A stretch of DNA of 64,000 nucleotides from Dicaeum eximium (Eukaryota; Chordata; Aves; Passeriformes; Dicaeidae): the NCBI GenBank assembly GCA_013396995.1, contig VWZP01005252.1:1119963-1183962 (forward strand), in the 5' to 3' direction. Of the stretch, positions 37,701 to 52,700 are shown one piece after another (within the stretch, counting starts at the first letter, position 1; each line of letters starts with the position of its first letter). A model generated the notes under the pieces. That model ran no database searches and was not told where the DNA came from. It saw only the letters and a program-made list of their open reading frames with translations. Both the position numbers and the translations under genes were made by a program.

Positions 37701-40700
37701 GTATTATTATCTACACAAGAGATGTACAGGCAATGAAGGTTTTCTACAGTTTAGTCTGCCTCGTGTATCAAGCACTCAACTGCCAGTCATGTTCCAGCTG
37801 TAGCCTTTTCCCTGGAGATGGCACAGGAGGAGGCCTGACAGCCTGATCTGTGATGCTCAGTTCTCCCTGAGCAGCCCTGCACATTTACCATTTTAGAGGT
37901 TTGGCTCCCTCCAGTCAAACCCCTGCAGCAAGGGTGACCCATGCAAAGCACAGGTCACAGTCTAACTCTGAGCTTTATGCTGAGATTTCAGGGAGAGATT
38001 TCAGTGGAAAAGCCTTTCCTTTGCAAGAGGATTAAAATAATATAATACACAGGGAACAATAAGAAAAAAATAAAAGTCTGCTAAGAAAGGCAGCAAAGAG
38101 TAAAAATTGAAAGAGAAAACTTCAAGAGGCCAAGTTGTATAAGGTATGACAAAGAGGTAAAGCACAAGAGAAAGGCTACACAAGCAGGGGTGGGTGAGAG
38201 CCCAATAACAGGACTTTGGGGCACTGCAGGTTGCATAACCAAGCACAGCAAAGTGACCTGAGGAAACACAACTGTGGCTCTCACATTATATAAACACATT
38301 ATTTACAGTCAGACTGTGTGGTGGTAACAAAGCCACAGCTGCACTGCAGCTCTGTTTCACAGAAAAAAGCAAAACCACAAACCAGGTCAAGGAATGAGAT
38401 CTGTAACTCATGTCAGCATATCTGAACCCACAGATCCCTCCAGCCAGTGTTTATTTTATTATTTGATATGCTACCAACTCATGACAATGTAGTAATTCAC
38501 TCACACACCCCTACACTGTCCAACAAAACCTACCAGGCTTTTCACATAATGTCACAGTGTTTTCCTCAGAAACAGGTACCAAAGGCAGCTTTTGTGCAAT
38601 GGTGAACTAATATATTTAAACACAAAGTCACAGCACCTGCAAAAATTAAGGTATGATAGCTTTCATACTGCCATATGAGAAGTTTAAGTTCTACCACAAC
38701 TAATAACTTAGATAGGTTTTCATCTACAGAAAGACAACTGCATTCCTAAGTAGGAAAAAGGAGACATTTCCATATATTTATGTCCCACTTTCTACAGGTG
38801 CACCAAGCCAAAATCCTTTGGCTTCTACTGCATCCTACAAATGTCAATACAATTTTGCATGATCTATTTATGAGCTGTGCGCAGATCTATTTGTTGTAAT
38901 AAGCTTGAATATAGCCTGAAATGGATAGCAGCTTGAAATAGGTGAAAATTTCCTTCAGATAATCCTGGAAGCAACCATGGAATCCACATATATACAGGAA
39001 ATTAAAGATCTTAGAAAAAGGTATTACAAAGATTTTAATGAAATATGCTCAGGAGAGATTATTCAAGTACCATGGCACTAAAATGTTTCAAGTAACAACC
39101 ACTAGTTAAAACTATCCTTTTTAAACTTGGGTAGAGTGGTTATTTCTCATAGGTGACAATTTACAAACAAATCTTCAACAAAGACCTGAAATAACACTAA
39201 AAATATAAAGCCACTTTTTGCCTGTTTATTTACCTCTTAAATTATGCTTAAAACCAATACCCTCCAACTGACAACTCAGACTCTCAAAAGGGCATCAAAG
39301 GAGAAGGCTGAGGAGAGAGACTCCTGATGGAATCAGCTTGCACCACTATAAAAATAATCCCTCTCCAAACAGTGATGTGTTTATTCAACACAGCTATCTC
39401 ACCCTTAGGAGCATCTCCCTGCACAAACTGGCACCATGCTGGCACAACAGGGGCCTGACCTTTCTGCAATGTGACTGCAATGCCAATGATGAAATTCATG
39501 TTCCTACTTGCATAAGAGAAATTTAATCCTCACTGCACCTGCAAATGCTTGGGCAGCTTCAGCTCTGCACTTTATATAAAATCTTCATAGTAAACCACCT
39601 AAAACTTAATTTCACCTTAAACTTCAGCAAAAACTGAAGAGTGAATCCATGTATCACACACATTTCTTTCCATCTGAAACACCAAGATCAGCACTTCTGT
39701 GCTCTGCTACAAAGTTGTGCAGCCAAGAGAATAAGAGCTCTTTGAAGATACACGAGCAGAACACTTCCGCCAAAACATCACCCAGCTAATCAGTGAGTTT
39801 ATTGAACTTTCCTCTCCATTTCCCTAAGGTGGTTTTGGCTGTGAGTTCATCCTTGCAACACTTTCCTGAGCCACTGTGAAGGTCCTTGTTCCAAGCTTCC
39901 AGAGGCTGCCAAGAGCCAAGTGCCTTAAGTGAAATCCTCCTTTGCGAGATGGAACCGAACCAGCACAGGGCAAAATCCTGCCAAGCAGAGTTACAGCTCC
40001 ATGAGAATAAAAAGAGAGCAGACAGCCACAAGTTACAGCACAGCATCTGTGAGTGGTCTAAAAACAGCCACAAAGCTCTCGAAGCTTCCAAAACTTACAC
40101 AATCTCCTTTATGCTGCCTCATGTTTACGTTATGGAGCAAACATTGTCAACTCTGAATTAGCTACAAACAAGGAGCTAAAGTCAAACTGAGCTTACTTTT
40201 GACTATTTGGACTCACATCAAGTTTCTGTTTTGTTTAGTTTGTTGCATTCAAAAAGATTACACAGCTGTCAAAAAAACTCAACAATGTAACAGTTCTTCC
40301 TATAAACAGAATTAGGCCGCAGGCATCCCACTCACCACACAAAAAAGAATTGAAAACTGTGTATAAAAACATATTACTACAGTGTGATCTGAGTGTTAAA
40401 AGTATCCAACAGCAGCAAAATGAACCAGAATGAACACACTTAGAATCAAAGGCTATCTCAAGTTGGAAAGGACCCACCCATAAGGCTCAAGTCTAAGTTC
40501 CTGCTCCTCACAGAACCACCTAAAAGTAAATCATATGCCAACAGTGCTGTTCAGACTCCAATGAACAAGCTGTGATTAATCACACAGAGAACAGAATTTT
40601 AATAAAAGGTACTTAAGCTTTAAGTAGCTTAACAGTAGAAACGTACTTTGAATTATGCTCTCAAGCTCTGTCAGTCTAATCTTTTCTTTTCATTACTTTT

Positions 40701-43700
40701 TTTTTCTACATTAAAATCTTTTCAAATTTTCAAGTTTGTGTGTACCTGTTGACTTGTCCATAACTAGCAAGTTCAATACTAAAACTAGAGCAGTCTCTTT
40801 ACAATGGCATGTATTTAAAAAGCATGAAAAGCCAGCAAGCTGTCACTGAAACACACACACTGCCTTGAGAAACAGAGTTCCAGTGCATCGAGGAGAAAAT
40901 GTGCTGGGTTTAGCGATGATCAGGGGGTTTTATTGGTGGTTGTATCCTGTAATCACAACTAATAGAATCAGAACAGTTTGACTTGCTGTGTGTTTGAACT
41001 TTGCCTCAGCTGCAGGACCAACAGCACAAACATGAAGAGCATTACTCTACAGCAGGTGTAGCCTTCCAGCCACGGCCCATCCTGCATCCAGAGCAGAGAA
41101 TAGACTGGAATTCATTTTACAAATTTTAATTAAATTAGCTCTTAAGAACTTTTTTCAGTCAAACCTTCAAAATCAGAGCAAGGAGGCACTTTGAAAACTA
41201 TCACACTCTCTGTGGGGCTTGATGCACAGCCTCCAGGGATTGAGCTCTCCCAAATTCAGGCATCACACTTGACTCACAATGCTTAGGCAGAGTTCCAGCA
41301 CACACACAACAAGATCAGGTAATGACTGCAACGTGTTAACAGGAAAATTTACAATAGACACACTATGCTTTTCAAAGTCCCACTGAAGAACAAAGTTGCA
41401 ATTCTATTAGCCTTGAAAAACTCTGGATTATTACAGTCAAACCTTGGCTTACAACTTCTTCTGTTTATACCTGCGTTACATGTTTTCACTGCTGGTACAG
41501 TAACATGAAATAAAAGACCACCACACCCAGTCTTAGGTATGTAACAACTTATCTAACTGGATGCAGGTAAAGTTAGTGTCTAACTCCTCTACTGGTCTAA
41601 TTAGTGTCCAAACTCCATTTTTATCTTCATACCACTCTGTAAGGGCTGAAAGAACAAAGAGAATCGGCCAGGGAACAAACACCCTCATCAGCTCAGAGCC
41701 CTGTTCCTAGCAAGGACAAATACCTGGTTTTCTCCCATGAAATTGCAAGGAAATACAGATAAGATAGCTATAAAAGACTCATTTGCCCAATCTAAATAGT
41801 TAAATTCTAGTTTAAACTCTATTGCTGCTGTTTGCTTGCTTACCTGTCTGAAATAACAAAAAAAAAAAAAAAAAGGAAATAAATACAGAAGAGACTGAGG
41901 TACACTCTAAAAACCCACCAATAAAAAGTTTCCACCAGTCACAGCTGTTTCTCTTTCTTTCTCAAAGCACAGCTCTCAAATGCAAATTTTATTAATGTCC
42001 ACCCAATCACCAAATACCAATCACATTTTTTTTTTCACAACTCCTGTAATATAGCTACAAATAAAGCAAAGCATTAAAATCTCACCTCCTAAAGCATACA
42101 GCAACTCTAAAGCTTGCACCATCGACTGTGCAGGGGGCGGCTGTGAAGAGAAAATGTGCATTGATTGAAGTTATCAGCATAGAACATCAGTTCAGCATAG
42201 AACATGAGACAGACCTTCCTCTTTTGCAAAATCCTTAACTACCTACTCTCTACTGCAAAATTAATAAAGAGCTCTCACACCCTTCCTTCTGCATAAATTC
42301 AGTGCAAAGGGACTGCAGTTACAATTCTACAGAACCCCACAGTTTGTCTTTTTAACACTTTCCTGACTTCTCAACAATTTTAACATCAAACTCTGAATAC
42401 AAATGGTCATTTCTAAGTGGTCACACACATTGTTTGCACTACTGGTTCCCAGGAGCTGGGACTTTGCTTTCCTGCCTGACAGGGGACAATGAGCTGCACT
42501 TTCCACAGGAGCAGGGCAATGGGGAGTGGCTCTGTGGGCTATCACCAGCCATCTCCTGACCTCCTGACCTTTCAGCCCAAGGAAAGGTGTCAGCCCCCAG
42601 GGCCTGGGACTCACCGACAGGAAGGGGAACCTGAGCACGTTGTCGATGCCCAAAGCCTTGAGCTGCAGGATGACAGGGGCCAGGTTACTGCGCTGCATCT
42701 CCGGCACCGTGCTCTTGGGCAGCTTCTCAAAGTCCTCCTCTGCGGGGAGAGGAACAAACAGCTCAACTCAGCTTCAGCTCCCCTTCTCTGCAGGCACCAC
42801 GACAGAATCACACCCATTTCCAGCTTAAATTGTCACATATGGGTACTTATCAGGTGTTAAAAGATGATCTCTAACCCAAAGGTGATCTTTCTCCAATTAC
42901 TGCATTTTACATTACTTTTATTTAAAGAGAAATTCAATGGTTTTGGCTACAGTGCTGATTCTGTAGTTCACCCATCTATATTTCAATTTGAAATGCTATA
43001 AATTCTTCACAGAAATCTGGAAATGTTTTGTTTCTCTTCTGTTTTATGTTTTTGTCAGAAAATAAAATTTAGGGTGCAATACTACAAAAAAAGCATTTTT
43101 TTAAAGAGACATGGAAAAATTCCAAAGCAGCACGCTTTCAGTACAAGAACACTGTTTTTGTAACTACTCAAACAAGCAGAGGTTTAAAATATATATTTTA
43201 AATAAAGATTAAGGATGGAAAAACAATTTATTTAACGATGCCTTTTTAAAAGCACATTCAATATAAAGTCCAAGTCTGGAAAAATACTCCATGTAAGGAT
43301 AAAATCTCTGTAACCTTCCACTAATCAACTGTTCTGCAGTAAAAAAAAGGCACATTCTACATTATTTTCACCCAAACTATTTTCATTTCTACAGAACCCT
43401 TTTCTATCTCAAACCTTCCCTAGGATAAAGGCAGTGCTGTTTCTCTGCTGTTGTTCACTCTGTGCACTTTCCTCTCCTTTTTTTTCACCTTTAAAACACT
43501 TCTTAAAGTACTCCCTAGATCAGCTTTTGAGCACACAAAAATATCTTCAGTGTAGTCATGGTTTCTCCAGTAAAACACTCACAAAGTTGTGTAAGCTTGG
43601 GATATTGTGTAGCACATATTGTCTCCTGATTCTTACTGGATACATATAAATTCAGAGCATAAATCATGGCTTGGTTTAACGTGGCAACTGCTGGCAAGCA

Positions 43701-46700
43701 CATAGACATTTTAAAGGAAAATGCTTCATCTCCAACGTCTCAGAGGTCCAGTAAAACTAGAGGGGACCTGAAGCCCATCAGCAAAGGGAGTGTTCAGCTG
43801 CAAAGCCTTTTCTCATTAAGCAGCTGGGAACAGACACTTTGATTGCAGCTCTCTAGACAGTGTGAGGTGGCCAACAGATTTATTTATAACAGCAATTTTT
43901 GTGCACTGCCAGGGTCATTGATTCAAGGGAAGAATCTGGGGTTGGCAGCTATTCCTATGAAATAAAGAGACACAAAGTTTTCTCCGAGTTACCTAAAGGA
44001 TTTCCAGAGCCCTCTTGTTGAATGCAAGGTCTATGAAGGCTTCAGAGAGCATCACTGCTAAGTATTATAAACTGAAACTGCTCAGAAACCAAAATCCTCA
44101 AAGAACAAACTTCTTAATAAGCTTACCACTTATAAGAACTGCATTAACATTTCATGTTTGCAACTGCTGACTCTGCCCCATTTGTGCTTCTGATTCACAA
44201 AAAGATTCAGTTTCAAACACCTAGCACGTAAGAATGAGGTAGCTCCAAAGAAGCCAGAGGAACAACAAAGAGAAATATTGTTCTTTCGATGAATGAACAA
44301 ACACAGGTTTTTCTCCTTAATCTCACAGTACAGTGGAAACCACAGTGCACAGAAATGAGGTCGCAGTGATGCCTTGTGGAGGCTGACCTAGAACAGAGAC
44401 TAAACAGAGCTAAAGAATAAAGTAGGGATTTATTAAAAGGCCTCAATAGATCCACCTTGGGCAGCACAAGAGCCCAGCCAGGGCTGCACCCAAGATGAAC
44501 CAAAATGGCCACAAAATGGACGACCAGTCACAGAGTTTGTCACTTTTATAAGTTTTGGTCTATTTGAATATTGGAGCTAATTGTCCAATTACAGCTTCAA
44601 CCCATAAAGTCCCATCCTTGTTTTTCTCTCTTCAGTCCACGTTGTTTACGCTCTTGGGCCTGAGATTTGGATCATTTGTCCTTGGTCCCCAGCTAGAGAA
44701 GGAATTGCTTTCTTCACCTACTTTGTGCAGAGAGCTTCCCATCCCCTAATCTGAAGCTCAGAACTACACCCTAAAGCAGCACAGGATCTGAAGACAGAAA
44801 AGCCAAAAGCTGAGGCAGCAGAGCAGCTGCTGACCTGTGTAGAGGCGGTAGCACTTCCCGGAGCGGCTGCGGCCGGCGCGCCCGGCCCGCTGGTTGGCCG
44901 AGGCTTTGGACACGGGCACCACCACCAGGCACTCGATGGCCGTGCGGGGGTTGTAGGCCCGCAGCTTCACGAAGCCGCAGTCGATCACAAACGTGACGCC
45001 GTGCACCGTGATGGACGTCTCAGCGATGTTGGTGGCCACGATCACCTGCGGGCACAGGCACAGAGAGGATCCCGTGAGCCCATCAGGAAACACCAGCCTG
45101 TGAGACATGTCAGCTGTGACAGGCCCAGGACACACTCAGGAACACAAAGGGATACAGTGCAAGCAGCAGGAGCTGTCAGCTGGAAATGAGCCCAGTTTGC
45201 ACAGCAGTTCTCACAGCTTCACAATCGCTTTCTTATTCACATTTATTCTCTCTTCATAAAAGAAGAGCTTGGCAGTGTTTGCAGAGAAAATCATTGGCAG
45301 TGTTTGCAGAGAAAAATATTAACTGACTGTAAATCAGGTGTTCTTATGCAGCAAACTAAGAATGTTTTCTTTTTTCTTCTCAGTTACACTGAACTGTTCT
45401 TTGTACACTGGAAAGATTTGGGGGATGGGAGGGGAACAGAACTGATTAAGAGTTCCACATTCAGCATCCCTGCAGGGACTCAACTATATATATATGTATG
45501 TATTATATATGTATGCCTTAAAATATTAAAAAATAATTGTTCCCAGACAACGGTGGAAAATCTAACATTTATTTCACTGAAATTAAAAAGTAAATTTTGA
45601 AAGTTAAGTGACTAATGTCATATCTCAGAGAGAAGTATTTATATGAAATGTTCTTCAATGTCAGATGAACAATTTCACTTGTCAAACTCCAGCAAGTACA
45701 AGAATTACAAGTCACCTTGGTGTAGTTTTGTCAGCTTATTTCAGCCCCAACACAGGCTCTGCATAAGCAGAAAGCACTAACCACATCCAATTATATACTT
45801 CTGTGATATTAAATGTCCAAACAAGACTTGCAAAGTCAAAACAAAGCATTTTTTTTTTCCACTAAAATCAAGTAAGTTTCAACTTGTTCCTTAGATGAAA
45901 ATACAGCATTTACCCACTCTGTCACTAATTTTTCCACTACTAGTAGAAAACAGCCATGGAAATTTAGATCACAAAAAGAAAGAAAAAGGTAAAAGCAAAG
46001 GAGTTCAGAGTGTAAGAAGCTGCAACTGAATGAAGACAAATACAAAGCTGTATGGGACACTTAAAAATTGCAGAGTTGAAGAGGCAGGCAGGAGAGTTGG
46101 AACTGACATGTCTAGGAGTGATCAAAGATGAAAAGGGAAGCCAGGGAACATGTTCTTGGTTCCCAGTTTGAAAGCTGACAGGCACTGATGGGAGATGCAG
46201 AAAGCCTCCCTCAAAGCAGCATTTGCAATAGTCCCATGATGTGAACCTGATAAATGCAACCTGAGTGCTGCAGACACCCTTCTGGGTGGTGGGAACTGAG
46301 ACAGATACAAGAGCTCACCTTCCTGACAGTGTGAGGGACTCTCTCAAACACTTTCAGCTGCTCAGGAGAAGGCAGCCCAGCGTACATGGGGAGAACACGG
46401 AGGTGCTTCTTCATCCCGGTGCGAGCGAGGGCCCGAGCCTGTTCTATGAGCATGGAAACAACAGTCTCCACTTCCTCCTGGAGCCAGAGCAGCACAGGCA
46501 CACAGTCAGAGAGGCTGCACTTTAACAGCACATTCCTGTCACTTAGACACAAAAACTGCAATTGTCCAAATTCAAGGACTTAGGCTAGCTCACTCCATGC
46601 TGTAATAGTCTTAAGATAAATTGCTATAATAATAAATAAAGCTTTATATACATATTTGTGTTCACTCTTATTAGTCAATGTCATACCACAAACACATGAG

Positions 46701-49700
46701 CAAAATCACAGGGAAGGACTGAATCAAGCTCAGGAAGTTAATTTTCCTGTCTATCTCAACTGGTGAGAGCAAAATGGGAGGCCAAAATATTTTGGCAGAG
46801 CAGAATGCTGTGGGCATGGATGAGGAACGGCACAGGAACAGCACTGACACCTCTTGCTCAACATCATGTTTAATCTCAGCTGTGGCATCTCACTCTTAAA
46901 GACAGAAAACAAAATGTTCAAACATTGCCTCATGAAATACCAAATTCATTATTCCAAAGTTAAATCAATAAAGGAGATGAGGAATTGCTTTTGAAAATAT
47001 GCAAGATGTTATTGAAGCTCTTCAAGGTAGCTCCTCACTGGAGAAATGAGTTGCCTCCCACTTGCTCTTCCCAGCTGCAAAGTGAGCTGACAAGCATAAA
47101 TAGAGCAGAAGAGACTAGTACATTTTGATCTCATGGCAATTTGTTTTTCTGTCAAACACTTCAGATGTTAAGCCTAACAAATGGAAATTCCATTTGCATT
47201 AACTATTAATGATGACTCACTGTCAATTTAAGAGCTGGGTATGTGTGACTTGCACCACCAAACCACAAAATATTCCCCTTACTAACAAGGCTGAGAAAAG
47301 ACAGCATAAATGACAAAAACTATCATCCATCACTATCTTTGATAAATTCAGGCCATATATTGTCTTCATATCTTTGGGACTGGCCTAGTTTTGCTCCCAT
47401 CAATACAGAAATGTTTGTCATCTTTACTGAGAATAAAGTAAGCACAACTAAGGAAAGCCTCAGGAGACTGAGGCAGCTTTGCAAAGCACACAATACAGCA
47501 CTGTAGAACAAAAAAAAAATTCCTTATGTCTATACCTGGCCAGTTAAAAATGCCAGTATATCACCATCATTCTCCATCTGGTGAATTTTCATTGTAGTTT
47601 CCACAGTTGATTTTATGTAGTCAGGAACAGGGCTATGGGGAGAGAAAACAGCAGAGACATGAGCAGAAGAACAGGTATAGACTCCTCCCCTCCAGCAGGG
47701 ACAAACAGAGCAGCTTTGGGACACCAGAGCTCTAACCTAGACAAAATGATAGCACAGTTGCAGTCTCACTACTGCCAAGAGCAGACAGGAACACACCTCT
47801 GTAGGTAAAAGATGTCCACAGGAAACGTCCTCCCCTCCACAGTAAGGATCACACTGGTGTCTTTGCTGGGGTCACCGGTATCATTCTGATTAAAGAAATC
47901 CCTGAATTTCTACATTAAAATAAAAACAAACACTTTCAGTTTGACATTTCAAGGAATGGAGAGAAAAACCTAAAGACACAAAGAAGTTGAATTACTACTA
48001 CTTGGATGTTTACTTCATCAATATGACAGTGCCAATTAAAAAATGTGAAAGTTAGATTTTGTTGCCTTCTAGTCTGTCTGGGGTTCAGGCATTTAGCACA
48101 AATAGTGTTGCATGCTTATTACTTTGAGAAGTAAAAACTGGAAAGGGAAATAAAATTAATTATATCAGCCAAATATATAGGTGGAAAAAGAAGATGCAGA
48201 AACTTTTAACTGGATCGATCATGTAGCAAAGTCAAAGTTAAGAAGAACTTAGAAACAATTGGTGCAAAAAGGTTTGTGTTGGGCCTGCATATTCTCATCC
48301 ATTTTTGGGTGAGTGCGTAAATTTTACAGCCCTTACTGAACACCAATATCTCACTTTGTAAAAGCAGAGTTAGGCATGATTTATTAAAGTTTTTGATTTA
48401 TGCACTGTGAGACACTTTCATAAATTTAGATTTATTGTCATGAAGTATTTTCAATAAATAACAGCAAAAGACAGAACTTGAGAACCCATATAATTTATCT
48501 TAACTTTTATGAGCATTGTAGAGATAACCATCAACTCTCTGTATTAAAAAAGTGTTTAGATAGTCACACCAATCATTTTGCTCATATTAACTCATTTTAG
48601 CTTAACTGTCATTGATCTGAAAAGTGGTTTTTCTGGCAGTTAGAATTTTGTATTGCAATGTACAGAATATACAGCAGTGCAAACACTACGAAAGCACAGC
48701 ACACTACTGTACTTGTCACTAAAGGACATCTCTTTGTGCCCACATCTGCAGTGCCACATGTAAGCTCTCACCACCACATCTTGTAAGGACAGAGCAATTG
48801 GGAAAAGTGGAGAAAAGGAAAGAACATGATATAGGAGATGGAATAGCTGCCACATGAGCAGAGACTGAAAAGGCTGTGCTTGGGGAGCACAATGTTGAGA
48901 AGACACAGCTGAGATTTATAGAATCAAAGGTGACAAAGTAAATGTAAAAGTGGTTTTGGGGGTGTTTTTTTTAAAAGACAAATCCCCAGTACAAGAACTG
49001 GGAGATCCTTGATGAAACTAACAGGTTGGAAAGAATTAGACCAAGTACTTAATTATACAGCAGGTAGCAAACTCCTGAAAATTACTCATGGTGTCCTGGA
49101 GACTTGCAAATTCTAAGACAAATGAACAAACAGCAGGTCCATAAACACATAGTAGAGGGAAACAGCAGGAAGGTGCTGACTAATATCTGTACTACAACTA
49201 CTGCAGATGCTGAGGCAGCTCAGACTGAACAGACCCACAGCAGGTGCACAGGCTCACGTGCTGCCCCTAAACAGCATCTCCTGTTGCTGCTGCTACAAGC
49301 AGAACACAGGGCTGGGTCAAACACTGCTTGGCTCTAAGAGAGTTCCTCTTCTGTTCCTATTCAAAATTAAATTCATGATGTTTTTACTAAGTTTACATAA
49401 GTGTCCATAGGCCACAAGTCAATCAGGGATGTAGTAAGATCTCACTGAAATTAAATCTATTAATTTATCACTTATTTTTACTTGTCTATAGTTGCCTCAG
49501 ATTATTTCTATCAGCAAAACTGAGCTAAATCAACGCCTCTTAATAAATTAAGCCAAGAGAACATATTTTTATAAAGAATACAAATAAGAAGAAAAAAGAT
49601 ATCAATACATAAAAAGCACATTGATATTTAAATTCACATCCAAAACAGTTTGCTAATAGAACATGAAAACCAAACAGAGCAACTGAACTGCAGCAGATTT

Positions 49701-52700
49701 TTTCCTGCAACCACTCCAGCAGCAGCAGTGCTTCCCAAGCAGCACAGAAGATAAGATGTACATAAATAGCAGTGGAGCTGCCACCTAATGTCACCTCATT
49801 TCAACCCAAATCTCTGAGCTGTACCTCTGCATCCAAGGTGGCTGAAGCCACAATCAGGCGAAGATCCCCACGCTTCTTCTGAACCTGAGAGAGACCAACA
49901 ACACCCAGAGTTTAAAATGGTTTCTGAAATACGAGACTACAATCAAGATTTAGAGAATCCAGACTATCAGAAACCTCTCTGTGTAACTACTTTAAACTAC
50001 TAGACAGATGATGAATGAAGCAGCCATGTCATCCCACAGGTCTAAGAATCAGATGACTCTGGAGTTTTATGTATTTAAAATAAGGGCATTCAGTCAGTTA
50101 TTTTAATCTACTCTTAATTTCTGGTGGGAGTCAGATCTTTAGCAGGCTGAAAGTCAGCAACAAGCCCCTATCAGATCACTTCACATGATCAGCAGCAGCA
50201 GAATCAACAGTGTATTTTTGGAGCTATCAGCTAAAGAGACATTTGAGCATCAGGGGAAAGAAACAGAGGATCCTCAATGTCAGATGACCAAAGTAAATAG
50301 CTGGGTACGTACAATAGGCTGCAGGATAAATGAGGAAGCAGCAATCACACTCCCTAAATGAGGAAGCAGCAATCACACTCCTTCAATTACCAGCCATCAG
50401 GATCAGAGGTTGAATGAAAAGGATGGAAATTAAAACAGTTAAAGAGAACTGTATTAAAATTACCAAATTAAAATGACAAAATTACAGTGAATTAAAAAAG
50501 AATTACCTTTTTTAGCAAGCCAATGGCAATGTCTGTATAAAGAGTCCTTTCATGAGCTTCATCCAGCATGAGGACACTGTAAAAAAAACAGAAAGGTAAG
50601 GTTTCAGAAGTTACTTGACTGACACTAGAATCAGTGTCTCCCTGTCTTCTAGAAAGACCATCGTTGTTTTTACAGCATTAGGAAGTCAGACTTCTACAAT
50701 AATTTTCACTTTTTCAGCATTTAATTTATAATAGCCACTAATATTTATAAAAACTGCTGTCATAATAGCTTGAAAAAGCAGGTTTTCACCAAATTGCATT
50801 CCAGCAAGTACTCATTCCATGTGTTCTTACCTGTATCTTGTTAATAAAGGATCAGCCATCATCTCCCTCACCAGCATACCATCAGTTAGAAACTAGAAGT
50901 GAATGGAAAAAAAAAAGAGGTTAAAAAATCCTTATATAGTCTCAACTAACTGTGATTTTTAAAGATGATTTTCTAGGCTTTTGCCTGAATGTTTCCTTGC
51001 CTTTAATTTTTTCTAATGATCTATCAAATTAGACTGTGACTGCAACTGTGGTCTTGAACTAAGCAAGAACTGATGGTAAAACCCTCCAAATTCCCAACTC
51101 TAAAGGAATAATCATGCTGTAAACAATTAAATTCAGCTCTATTTAATGAACAAGTATCTCCATTTCTTTCACTGTAAAAGGTATACCAGCCTCTGGGAAA
51201 GAAAAAAAATCACAAAGCAAATTGTCTCATTCATCATCACTGCTATTCCAGCACGACTAAAGCAAATCCTCTTCTGCAGGAACACAAGCAACACGAACAT
51301 TGCTCACAGCACTGAAAAACAGCTGCAAAATTGCTATTTAATCCACCAAATTATCTGCCAGCCTACTCATCTTGGGTTTTATCTGTGCTTTTAATCAAAA
51401 TCTATTGTTAGGGGAGGATACTTTTAATCTGTGATTCACTGCAGCCTTTCCTGATGACTTTGAGTGACACACAGGTCACACCAGCACTGTACCAATAGCT
51501 GGCCATACCTTGAAATTGTCCTCTAGACTTAAAATGGTGCTTGTCAGACTATCAGAATAGAATAGATACTAATTTTATTAAGGTTTGGATTGCCACAGCC
51601 ATTTCAAGCACAATTTTGGGGTACCCACCTGGGAAACTGAAATGTTACCTATTCTCTTAACTGAGCATCACAAAGTTCTCATTAATTTTGCAAAAGTACT
51701 CGAAGACTTTCAACTAATCCCTTCAGAGTAACCACACACTGTTTGTGTTTCACCTTAATTCTTGTAGCCTGTGGGTCTGTGCAGTCATCAAACCGGATAC
51801 AATATCCAACCTCATGTCCCAGCACTGCACCTCTTTCATCAGCAACTCGGCCTGCAACCTGAGAAAGGACATCCTCATAAGCAAGAAACAGCTTCAGCCC
51901 CGTGTCACTACAAACTACAAAGACATCTAAAGACACAATAAAACTCCACAATACATAAATTAGTCCCTGTAGAATTCCAACAAGTTACTGTCAGTCATTT
52001 GAGTGACACTCTAACCCATACCTACAGGCAGTGAATTCATGATTTCAATTGGAATCTTATCACCCCATCACTTTCAGCCCAAGAATTCAGGATAATTGTC
52101 AATCTGGGTAATGCAAGCAGAAGTTCAGGAATTTTTAAACTATGCTTTATATCTTTGCAACTACCTATCTTTATTTCTAACAACCCCCAAGCTCTAGATG
52201 GGAGAGAAGTCACCTACTGAAATAAAATACAATTTTCAGTTCAAGACAAAGCAATAAATCATCAGTTATATTTCTCATCTCCTGTAACAGCCACAGTCCA
52301 GGCAGTCTGCAACAATGATCTCAAAGAAAAACCCTGCTGTGGCCATGTACTAAGCTTGAATGGAATAATCTTTCTATTTTAGGCTTAAAAATGCCGCATT
52401 CAGACATGAAAGGGAAAAGAGAAGTGAGTTTGCTGTGAGAAATCATTGCAGCACTCACAACATCTCCTGTAGAACTTGTGCTCTGTCAGCTGGATGCCCT
52501 ATGAAGGAGAAAAGGGAGGACACTGCAGGCAGATTGCCCAAAGCACAAGATGCAGAGCACTGCTAGAGACTGCCCCCTTAACCAGGCTGGATCTGGTCAA
52601 AGAATACTGGATTCTACAGTATCTACCAAGGTAGATGCTGGGAGGTTGTAGATACCACTTACTATATTATAGAGAACAGGCAAAATGGGGGTTATAAAAT

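Noticed and set aside
51700..51750. Read-through of DHX35 exon 5 into intron 5 as a longer exon
   Set aside because: A good GT donor at the end of RIK and the matching start FLTDG in exon 6 fix the normal junction.
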